A stretch of DNA of 64,000 nucleotides from Berberis thunbergii (lineage: Eukaryota; Streptophyta; Magnoliopsida; Ranunculales; Berberidaceae). The translations under genes were made by a program, and so were the position numbers. The notes beneath the pieces were generated by a model. That model was not told where the DNA came from. It made no database searches and saw only the letters and a list, made by a program, of their open reading frames with translations. This document shows, in pieces, positions 48,701 through 61,100 of this stretch. The stretch is from the NCBI GenBank assembly GCA_003290165.1, contig QNQO01000530.1, positions 653,221 to 717,220 of the forward strand. Reading direction: 5' to 3'. Positions within the stretch are counted from its first letter, which is position 1. The number at the start of each line of letters is the position of its first letter.

Positions 48701-51700
48701 TCTGGAAAAAAAGGACTATGAATTAAAGAGGCGTACCATATTCCACATTCTCCAATACTGAAGAAAAATGCCAATAAGAGAAAAAAGGAAATTCATGAGA
48801 CAAGGATGTGCAAAAACCAATCCATGAAATTAAAACATCATCACATAAGAAAGCATACCTCTTCAACGGTTTTTGCATTCCACCAATCTTTGTAGAATCC
48901 ACGATCACCAAAACAAAGTAGCTCAGCAAGTATATTTAACCTGTATTTTCAATATTTTTGTGTTCATTGTAGTGTTAGAACAGAGAGAGTAAGAAAGATA
49001 TTGAATCATCTGAATAAACCCACAAACTACGCCTTTTTAAAGTGGTTAAGTAGGAAAGCTATTCAGAAAATAAACTAATAAAACAAAGAAAAATAAATAA
49101 CTAGATGTACGTGTATCAGAACTATCCAGAAAAGTAAAATTACTCAAAAAAAAAAAAAAGATCCGCCAATTAACTTGACAATCCAGAAAATCTAAAAGGA
49201 AATAGAATATAATCGTTCTCATGAAGAACAATGAACACAACACAAGTTTGGCACATCATCTGCCCGACCCACCAAAATCCTATTTTTTTAATTCAAAATA
49301 TTCCAAACATGTAGAATCAAAGGGTAAAATCTTCCATGAGAGCTACATGAAAAAAGTTTAAATCGGGTGATAATGCATTCACAACTTTATATGAAATGAG
49401 TTTGGTTCGGAATATAAATATATAAAATAAAGTAGTCGCAATTGACCAAAACAATCAAGAGACAAATCTCATCGAAATTTTCAGAACCCGCCTGTGTCGA
49501 TTTTACTAAATGGCAGTTCCTTAACCAAGTGCTACCAGAAGAAGGAAACATAATCTATCTCCAAAGAAAATGAAAATAAATTTCGTTTAAAGTATTGGCC
49601 TCAATTTTTTATTCAGATTTGATATAGATGCAAATCTGGGGATTAGGGGAGAAAGATAAGAGGAAGTCAACAAGAGGCAAATCATGAGGAGAAAAAATCA
49701 AGAGAAAAGGAGATACAAAGGTAACACTGCAACATTATTCTTAATATAAAGGTGATGCTACTACATATATATAGCTAAAAAAAGTGGTGCTTTCCATGTT
49801 CATGCTCTTTCCTCGAGTGAATTGATAAATTTATGAGGACAAAGCCAACACTTTACATTGCGTGTACAGTTTGTGTGTGGTGGTGGGCTAGGCTTCCAAC
49901 CTCTCCCTTTCTTTCTCGTAGGTTATGAGGGCAACTTGGGTTTTATCGTGATTGTCTGTGTTCAATGTAATTTACCTTAAGAAAATATATTTAATTCTGC
50001 TTCATACATGATACAAAGTGTTACATATTACACCTACTAAACTTCCAAAAGTAAAATGAAAATATTGGAACTATTGCTAAGAAATACTCCAAGGAAATCA
50101 TTCAGATCAGGAGGAATACGTACCAGAGGTGAAAAAAGCAATAGAACATGCAGAGCCATACATATAATGTTGGAACCGACAGCTTCAAAACCCTTTCTAT
50201 AGCGTTTAGGAAGTCCCCTTTCAATGGGTGTTGAGAATTCTGGACAATAGGGTTGATGTACTGCAAAATTCTTCCACCGAAACATCTTAGAAGTGACATG
50301 TCTTAATGCATTTTTTAACTCTGAAAAGAAGCAATGAGAAAACTTGACATTTGCAAAAGCAACTTACTTGTTCTATGATAAATCCCATCAATCCTGTAAA
50401 TATTACCAGTTTAACAAGTTGACTGATCACCCAACCTTTGCGAATGCATGCAGTTCGAGGGTAGCTTGGCTACAACATGAGAATACAAATTAAAAGGCCT
50501 GAGAAGCAAGCTATGGAAGAAGTGGTTGTCGATGGTTCATGTTTGATAAGGAATAAAAGACATACAACTCAACTCAAATCAGTTCACCAAGGAACAGAAA
50601 TTCCGGTGCCATCATCCAAAATATCATCATCTAAACTTCACCTAACATAATCTATGTTATAAAGTAACATAGAATGTATGAAAATCCATGCCAAAAGTAG
50701 AAAATTCATCTTTGGATAGGACGAAGAATGATACTGAACAGAGCATATGAAAACATCATTAATTTTGTTTCTTAAAAACATGAGTTAATAATTCTAAAGA
50801 GAGCTCAACCCATAATCAAACTCTATCTAGGGCGTAAGACGTGGACTGGAACTTATATTTGATTAGAAAGTGACATATTCTTAGACTAAACTTTCATTAT
50901 AGTGAGACTAGTATTTGCTACAACTGTCACTTCTTTCTCTTAATTGTGCCACGAAATTTGAACGTATCACAGCATGCCTTCAGCTTTGCCTATCAATAGC
51001 ACTCTGTGCCCTCAGACTTCTTAGAAGAGTGAAAATGTCCACCTCAAATTCTTAAAAAATAAACTAACTTTATAAAGATTGAACAAGGTAAATAGTATAC
51101 TTCTGGGTCTAGCAAGGACCACACAGTTTGTTCTTACAAAAAATTTACTTACAAGTTGAGCTCATGGATTTACACAAACTAGTGTTTAGGTGCAATTGAG
51201 CAGAACAATAACCAAGTGAAGAACCGAGCAGTTATTACCAAAAGCAAGGAGATCAGAAGAACAATTAACAACATATTTTGATGAAAGTCACGAAAATATA
51301 AGGAATATTAGAGAAGTTACTGCACTTCTCATCTAGAAAGAAAAACAAAAAAAACTACAGAAGAGATTACCTGGTAGCACAGTGTAGGAGCCACCATGAA
51401 GTATACCAAACTCTTGAAGTTATCCTCGTAAGAGAAATCCACATTGGAGGACTTGTTTGAGTCATCACCCTGAATAGCATGTAAAAGTTTGAACTTTTTG
51501 TTTTTGAAAAATATAAGATGTTCGAAGCAGTAAACAAGGAAAATCAAACAAAATCTTAATTTTGTTTACAAGTAGATTTCCCAAAACCATTATCTCAAGG
51601 AGCATATGGAGCATCTCCGTACAAAATCTTCCCTATCCCCAGTGGTATCATGTCACAAAGCTCTGAATAACAGAAAGAACTGCTACGATATTTTCTCTTT

Positions 51701-52105
51701 GAAGTGGAACGATACACCACACAAGTTTCATTGCTTAGTTTGTACATTCTATTTTTTCCAACAATATATTGGCCTTCAAATGACTAGCTTGTTAAATACG
51801 GTCAAGAGAGTGGAAGATAGTTAAGGGCAGTCAATGAGTGCTACGGTGCTACCTCAACAGGTAAAACTTGCAGCGGATGTATGACTAGATCAAAAGCCTC
51901 TCACCAAAAAAAAAGGCAGTTTAAGGGTCTATAGTTAATCTGGTTTGAGAGAGAAAGATTGAGAAGCTTGACATTAGAATCTATGTTGACCCCTATGTTT
52001 GAGAATAAATAATTTATAACACTTATTTTATTTATTTATTTATTATTTACTTATTTATTATTATAATTATTATTATTATTATTATTGTTATTATTGTTGT
52101 TGTTA

Positions 52106-52149
<44 letters not shown>

Positions 52150-55100
52150 TATCTAACTGTATACACATTCTCTTTTTTTCTTTTTATTTTCATCATCTCT
52201 TACTAGGTCCTTTATGGAAATGCACAACAATGGCCTAACGCTCTAACTGACAAGTATAAAATAGAGACAACGATGAACAATCTTAAAAATTACCTAACCA
52301 TGGGAAACTTAGAGTCTAAGGGTGTGTTTGGTTGCCTAGGAAAACAAAATTTCCTCAGGAAATTTATTTCATAGTATTTGGTTGTAAGACTTGGAAAGAT
52401 TTTCAACTCGTTATTTAATTAGCTCATCCCAAAATTTTCCCATGAATCTTTCTTGAGAAAAATTGCCTGACTAAACACACCCTAAGTTATGGATTTTGAG
52501 GGGTAAGTTGTGCGAATGTCCTCTAACAAAAACCATTTTTCAAATCAATCAGCTGCACAAATATATTGATCCCTTAAATCGATTTAAATGGAAATGAAAC
52601 AATATGAATTCGACTCGAATAAAAAAAAACTAATGTGTAAGAATGACTTCATCAATCCAACATCAAACAATATGCACAAAACATTCTCTAATATTATGCA
52701 AAGAAGAACCTCATGGTTACCTTATCAACTGCTCTGGAAAGTTTCCTCATGTCATAACTTGTATGCGCATAAGATACCAACTTCAGCCAAACAATGCAAG
52801 CAAAGAGCATTAACGTGATTCCAGATTGAACAGCAGAATCGATGCTGATGATTGGAAGTGGACGCAAAAAAGAGAACAAAAAAGCAAAATCATTTTAGCT
52901 TCCTTTAAATCATATGCACCGGAACAGATAAAATCAAACAAAGAGGACAAGCATGTGCACATTTACCCAAATATTGGTGTTTCTATACAACTCAAAAGTC
53001 TAAATAATCTTTCTAACATCTAGATTGTATTATTCAATTTGACTTGTGGTACGAAGTTATCAATAGTATCCATACCCCAAAAGAATACTTATTGTTATTG
53101 ATTGTGAAGTATTGGAATGGGAAATTGAGTCAGACATGTATCTACATCAGCCAGTGCTTTACAACCAATATCACCTAAATAAGTGTGGCGACATCTACCT
53201 CCTTGAAGTGAGGACAGGGAGATATATTGTACTGATACTTTGCCTAGCATCTAGAAAGGCCAATTCTGCCTATAGCTGGGTTGGATCAAGATGACACGCT
53301 CCTTAGCCTTAACGCTACAACACACCAGACTGAGCATGAGCTGGTTGATTCCAATGAGCATAGGAAATCATATTCCTCATTCATAAATTCATCTCTATCT
53401 AATCTCATTGCTGGTAACTCTCAGTCGGGTCAGATTAAGGAATGCATAGGGCTATACATGGTAAACCAAAAAAGAAAGGTCTCACTGGAATTACTCAAAT
53501 AATACAATGCTTTCTTGCAAAGGCTGAAGTTCATGCTAGATGGAGAGGGAGTCAGCTCTGAGAATAGGACGTCATAACACAGTGAACACAGGGATAATTT
53601 TTCCTAGGGCTGAACAAAAAACCAATTAAATCGACCGAACCGATTGATTCGGTTTAAATTCGGTTCGGATCGGTTTCGGTTTTAAAAAATTCAAAACCGA
53701 AGTGGTCGGTTCGGTTTTCGGTTTCTATGTGATTTTAACCGACCAAACCGAACCAATCGAATATATATAATAAATAATATATATTTTATATATAAACAAT
53801 ATAATATGTTTAAAATAGTCGATCGGTTCGGTTTTATTTCGGTTTTGGTTCGATTTTAGTCGGTTCGGTTACGATTTGCATAAATTAGAATTGGTTCGGT
53901 TTCGGATCGGTTTTGTTAATGGTCGGTTCGGTTTCGGTTTGAAAAAATTTAAACCGACCTAAGTCGGTTCGGTTCATGGTTTAGGTGAAAAACCGAACCG
54001 TCGGTTCGGTTTTCAGCCCTAATTTTTCCACAGCCATGTGCCAGCCAACTCACCAAAATGAACCCTGTTTAGGACCTTCAACAACTTTACCACCTCCGTG
54101 TTTCCCAATCATTCATAGCACTTCTAGGCACTGAAATCCAAGAAGCCCCGCTCGGAGGAGACCCACATCGATCTATATTGGCTAATTTGAGAGCCGAGAT
54201 AGAATACAAGATGCCGAACTGATCTTTCAAAGCCCTCCTATTCGCCCATGGTCTGTCCAAACTTGATTATATTTCCTTTCCCAAGCTTGAAGGAGATATG
54301 AGAGAACTTGGTTGAGGTAAATTATGGGCTTCCACAAGGATTTGGATTCTCCATCCAAACATTCTCCTCCAAACCATATTTTTCTTTAACAATTATGTCC
54401 CAAAGGGCATTGTGCCAAGCACCTAACCTCGACAACCATTTTATTAGCAAGGCTTGGTTGAACAACTTCAAGTTTCTGGTCCCTAAACCTCCATCTTCTT
54501 TTGAGCTGTAAGTATCAAGTCGCATTAATCTCCCACTCTGTATCTTTTACTCATACAATTTTTTTCCTTTGGTACAGGTGAGATTTCTTAGACAAAAATT
54601 TAACTTGAAAGTACCTCAAGTTAGCATCTGTTTCATAAAACCAGTTGTGGTATTTCTTTCATTGCTTTTCTTCTTCTTTTTTCTTTCCTTTTGGAAATAT
54701 AACTCATTCATCAACTCTTTCTAATAGTGTAGACAATTATCAATAACCTGGTAAATATGAAACTAATAGAGACTATTGAACTGATAAAAAATATGGAATC
54801 TCTAGGGGATGAAAAGAAGCAAATATGCTAACCTGAGAATCATTAAAACTGGATACAAGATTGCAGTTGAAGTGATAATCACGTGAAGGGATATAAAAAC
54901 CTGCAAGAGATAATGTAAACTCATCTTAGAAGTTAAAGTTTTCTACCTATGCATTTCCACGTCCCTTGTTCTCTTTCCTTTTTCTAAGTGAGGGTGACCT
55001 CTCCATTTTTCTTTTTTCGACATTGTATGAGTACATAACCCTATAAGAAAACGATTCTAAGCAGTTTTTTGCCAGAAGATCTGACCACAAAAATCATCAT

Positions 55101-58100
55101 CATCCCTACACACAGAGAACATAACAATACAAATGAAATGAATAGCAATAAAATTTGAGAAGAATGATGGGATTTCCGTTACAGTTGATTGCTTCCGAAA
55201 CTTCAGAACTTCATAATGACAAATCTTTTGTGAGGCCGATATGTAAATGGTGATGAGATCATTTTCTCTCACAGACACATGTCGGGACGTTAAACTATTA
55301 ACAAACTCTCCTTCAAGGTAAGGCATTTTTTATGTAGATTTTGAACCCAAGGTTGAATAGAGAATAAATTACATTCAACTACATTAAAACCTATTAATCA
55401 CTGTTGACACACACAAGTGTCAGACTATTTCCACAAAGCCATAGGCCAAATATCACATACTCCCCTACATGTCACCACTGTTACAAAATATATACTTATA
55501 TTAGTTATTTGACTTTTTATCTAGTATTTTAGTGGCAAATCTAGTATCCAAGCGACATTTTTATTTTACATACTTGCAAATCTAAATGACTTGCATCTTA
55601 AATTAATATAAATTTAGTGTTATCTCATTGTTGTGTGGTATCAAGTTTGAGAATTGTTTATTATTTTCTCAGCAATATCGTTGTCATTCCTTGAACTTCA
55701 TCATTATTTGCTTCTCCTACGCGTAGTTTAGGTTTTGTTTTCTAGTGGCCCATCTTCAAGATCAAACATCAAGACGGGCCGCTAGTAACAATTTCATTGA
55801 AGAATGTTCGTGCACAATACTGCAGAGTAAACGGTATCGATGAATATTATAATTTTAAGGCAATCTTAATTAGACCTCAAACTTTGATTTTAAACCCCAA
55901 CAAAAATAAATCAATTTCCCACATGGGTCAATTGATATTTTATTCTTTAAACCCCAAATAAACTATGTCATTTTTTTCCATTTTACTAGTTAGACCCCAA
56001 TGCCAACACCTCTTCCCTCCACTCCCCAAAACCTCAAATGAGCAAAGTGTAAGGGGTAAAAACTCCTCTCACTCTAATGATGAAAGATCATCCACTCTAA
56101 GTAGTGAAAAGCTCTTCTTTAGATGATAATAAGAATGAAGCTTTTGAAGTTGAAAAATATTATCAAAAAGGAGGAAGAAGATAAACTTTTGGAAAATTTT
56201 GGTGATTCTGAACTTGCAACCCTTAAAGCTCCAATAGATGGTGGTGTTGTAAAAGACGATTCATTTTCAAGTCCAACAAAAAAATGCACATATCATGGAA
56301 GTGCCAATGAGATACTCCATTTTGAATGAGCGCTTCTACACGTCGAGGAAATAAGCGAGGGGAGGGAGGTGGCGGGATGGGGACAGATGTGTGTCGTTGT
56401 TTTTGTGCGCGCATCCCGAGTGGGGTGGACGGTCCCCACCCCGCCACCTCCCTCCCCTCGCTCGTTTCCTCGATGTGTAGAAGCATTCATTTTGAATACA
56501 TTTGGCAACAAAACCTACTTATTTTTGAAATTTTCGAAAATTGGAATGTTAAATTGTGCATACCAGTGGTCCAGGAAATCGTGGATGGTTGGGATTTTTT
56601 TGCTAATATGTAAGCCCTATCACGATTTGGGGTTTTCAACTTTGCTATGATTTTGAGGTTTAACGATCTTGGGGTTCGAACCTCACAAGTATGTCACTGT
56701 CACGGCGCCGTATTGTTTTTGTTGTTAATTTATTTACATAAATTTCTTTTATGCATACTACTAAATGTATGGAGGGTCTTCGTTCGTTCTGACTGATAAG
56801 TCATTTGCATTTGTAGCTACCAATGTAAGTAGACTATGTTAATAAATAGGTTGTTAATAGCTTTTATTTTAATAAATGAGTTTTGTTAATAAAAGACTAC
56901 TAGCGGGCCTTTACTAGCGACAATGAAGTACTACGGCGGTGTCGAAAGGTTAGAAGGGACATGAGTTTTGTAATCATCATTCGAAAAGTCTGATAAAGTT
57001 GAAAGCGGACGAAGACCTAAATTACTTCTTAGATGTGATTGGAAGGAGCTTGTCCCGTCGAGAAGGTTGTGAATTAAATACAAAATAAATGGTAACTAAA
57101 AAGAAAGATGTCGCATAGAGCCTTCAAAGAAGTATGGTTGCCCGTTCAAGTTGAGATATTTGGAACAAGATGATGCGTCGTGGTTGTTAGTCTTATTTAG
57201 TAGTCGCAACCATTTGTATATGTACCAAAGTTTAGTTTCCTGACTGGTTGACATTGTTGCAGCCTAAAATGGATCCATGGGCAGCAAAATTTCAAGAAGA
57301 TCACTCCATACATGACTGGTGAACGACAGTGAAGATTCAAGCGAAATGAATCCAATGGTGTTTACAGTGGAATAACATACCGATGGTTGTTATCACCGTT
57401 AAACATTTTTGTTATGTATTTTGGTATTTAGACATGGATGGATACACTTTTCGTATTACTTAGTTGATAATATACCAAATTTGTACTTTTCTTACTTTAC
57501 GAAGGGGTATACTTTTGGCATTACATTAGTGGGTATATTTTTTTAACAACTCACTAATATTGTATGTGAACAATAGGATTTTAATATTTACATGTACTAC
57601 TTTATGTTGTGTACTTGTGATCGTCATATTGTTGCAATGAAAAAAATAATATTTCCATAATCTACCAAACTTTTAAGCACATAGATGTAACAATCGCAAC
57701 CTCGTAATGTTTCAACTATTGTACTTAGCTATGAAAAACTCTCGCGTGAAGATACAACCTTATACTAACGTCTATGAAACACTCTCAATCATGAAGTTGT
57801 GATAGATACAAACTTGGTAATTTGAAATTTCTTGATCACGAAGTTGTGACAGTCACGACGTTGATATAAATACAACTTGGTACTTTGAAAAATTCTCGAT
57901 CACAAAATTGTGATAGTCACGACATTGTGAAAGTTAAAACCTTGCTTTTGAAAATACTATCGATCACGAAGACAGCCACAACATGTAAAGTTGCAAAGTT
58001 AAAAATTCATAATTTTTGTGAAATAAATGGTTAACCTGTGACAAAATACAATAAGAGCGATCTTATTCAAATGCAATCAAAACTATCATGAGGTATACTA

Positions 58101-61100
58101 TCACGACTATTCAATGTATCATCATCACCACCTTCATTGCCATCTACATCATCATCATCACCATCTACATCATCATCATCACCACCATGAGCATCTCAAT
58201 CACCAATAACAACCACATCCCATCACCAATGACACTCGCATCCCATCACCAATGGCACCCTCATCCCCATGCACGTTTACCATCATCATCACCACATCAT
58301 CGTCACCATGTTTACCACATTATTTCGACCATTATCATTACCTTCAACCCCATTTTTTCGATTTAGGATTTTTCACCCAATTTTCTTTCTCAAATACATT
58401 GGATCTAGAGGTTTTCTTTGTCAAAGCTTCTTCCACTCCAAGTTTGCAATATGAAAAAGTAGGATTCGATTTTGTTAGCTTAGATGTAGTTGCCTTCTTC
58501 AATTCTTCTTGAAACCTAGATAGAGAAAGAGGAGTTGGGTTTGGAGAAGACAAAACCTTTGGGTTTGAGAAGTAAATGGTGGAAAAAAGGTTTATGTTTT
58601 AAGAAAAGTAAAACAACCCCATTCTTAGGGTTCATTTACTAACTTTGGTTGAATTTTTTTTTGTTGGGTCTAAAACTAGAATTTTGGGATCTGAACAAGA
58701 TTACCCTAATTTTATTCGCTCGTTTGCTTAACAACATTATTCAATCCTGATGTTGAGAGATATTGTATCTGAAGTTACATGTTCCCCTAAATACATTTAT
58801 TTGGTTATTAGTGCCCCTTATAGATGTGTTTTGGCTATCAATTGGGATTAGCCAATTATCTCAAATTCATGGTGCCACAATGAAGAGCGTCTCCATCGGA
58901 TTTGGATTTTCTCCAGAGTTTTGAGTGACTAATAGATGGTCAGTATAATAGCAATGGTGGACTTGCTGCAATGTTTTGAATAATGAACGCAAAAAGATGA
59001 GTTGATTCGGGGTGCTAAGAATAATGTTTCAGTTGATGATTGCTTAAAAAACAATCTTCAAAGTCAAAATCCAAATTAAGACAACTGTGTATATGGATTT
59101 GTTGGCTAAATGGTACATGAAGAGTTCCTCCTAGATCGAACTTATAATTTTGGGTCAATTGTGTGAATGGCTGAACCTTAAACATGGATAATCTAGCCAG
59201 GAGGATCCAATCCTTGCGAATAGGCATAACTTATGTGAGAAACATATGGAATCAATTATTCACTGTTATTTCAGTGTCCTTTCTCAATGGCACGGTGTAG
59301 CATCTTCTCTTTGATTGTGGGGTTCCCCCTTCCTAATGGTGTGTCCGAAACCTCCTTGATTCAACAATGGTTTGTGAGGGTTTTTTCCTTCTCAAGCAGT
59401 TGGTTCTGTAAAGGAGTTTTCTTGGCTTTATGGCAACAGAGAAATAGGACAATTCACGGGGTAGAAGTCAAACAGGTGCGTTCATAAATCAAATGAAACA
59501 TTGTCTTGACATGAAATAAAATTGTCCAATCCAATTAGCAGTCCTATTGTGAGTTTAAGAAGTTTGCAAAATATTATAATTCATTTATACTTCTCAAAAT
59601 ATACCAATATCAAGTAATTGCATTTATAGACTAATATCAATTACTGCTGACTTCAATGTGTCTTTTGTTTTCGTAGTTTCCTAGTTGGTTTATTTGTTCT
59701 CAGGTAAAGGTGATTTATTTCTTCTCAGGTACTGCAAGCCTATAAAAGACCATTGATTTGTAAGATTTTTACGCCCCAATTCAAGTGTTAATCAATAAGG
59801 TCCTCTCTTTATTTTAGTTCTTAAAACACAAAGAAGACAAACTAATTAATATATGTTTCATGATGAAACAACAACAGATCAGGATAATGTGTACAAAAGA
59901 GACACTGGCTAGGTATGCAAATATAAATCTAACTAATATAATGGAACCAAGCAGTGTTCTACCACAAGTACAAACTGGTAAGCATGCATCAAACAAGCAA
60001 AATAATAGAAAATTGAGCAGTCTCTTACTGGATCAGAAATGTACTTTTTCGTGCTAATCTTTCCACGGTATAAGCTCCAAGGGGTAAGAGATTTAGACTG
60101 AGACTGAAATTTAATAATAAACACAACGTAAAAGTCAAAACACAAAAATCAATGGTATGCCTACAATACATACATTACGAATCAAGGTACCCTCCCCCAA
60201 ACATATATAAACATAGAATAATAAGTGCAAAGAGTGAAAATTGAGAAAGTGATAATCTCACCAACACATAAAAAGTGGCCAGTCTCTAGTGCTTTGAACT
60301 GAACCAAAGCCAGCCCTTATCAATAGTCCATACTACAAAAACAGCTAACAATTAGCCATCCCAAAATGACAGAACCTGAAACAAAACTAAACATCTAAGA
60401 AAATAATTGGCAAAAGCGAAAAGGTGACAACAGCCCAGCACAATTTAATCATACCAGCGAGGAGAAAGAGGAAAACCTTTCATTAATTTCAATGATGAGC
60501 CTGCTATTACTGCAACAAGGACAACGACGCAGAGATTAAATAAACCGTGCATGGCTCTGTGACAAATATCACTCAGAATCAGAAGTCCATATAAGCACCA
60601 TATGCATAAATATTAAAGAGTACAAAATGTTGAATACTGAGTATGAGTATAAACAACATTTATCTTGCAATTGTGAACACTAACTCCCCTTCACACCAAA
60701 TGACAGAGCTGATGGTGTCTCAAGGTAGCTTGGGGAGAGAAAGGAGGAAGTAGGATTGGTCCCACCATACCTCTTCTGGAAAGCTATTTCCCAGTTGTTG
60801 AAATCACAAGGATCCTAGAAATAACCACTTATTTTGATTGCTTATGTGACTGAACCTTGGTTTGAATAAATAAGGTGTTCATATTCTAGGACGTTCACCA
60901 CTTCCTAGATGTACTCATGCATCTTATATTGTGATTGTGCTACCATGGTATACGATACTATAGGACGCTCACTACTTCCTAGATGTACTCATGAATCTTG
61001 TATTGTGGTTGTGCTACCATGGTGTACAATCTTCTGCTTCTGAACTATTGCCGCCATAGGCATCATCTTCAGTTAGTTTAGTTCCACTTCAATTGTGAAT

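Larger units (their letters stand above)
55857..58707. mobile_element. Candidate non-autonomous Mutator-like element, 2.85 kb
   Basis: The left terminus AAGGCAATCTTAATTAGACC continues TCAAACTTTGATTTTAAACC. The reversed right terminus is TAGGGTAATCTTGTTCAGAT then CCCAAAATTCTAGTTTTAGA, and both sides go on to CCCAACAAAAA. The inverted match extends about 55 bp. Inside are a nested 161-bp foldback element, degenerate 80-bp repeats and a CAT-rich tract, but no transposase. Flanks share only AATTTT, so the target duplication is not proven. Confidence 0.6.

Noticed and set aside
56326..56650. Overlapping GC-rich open frames of 87-95 codons on both strands
   Set aside because: They are created by the palindromic foldback element at 56328-56488.
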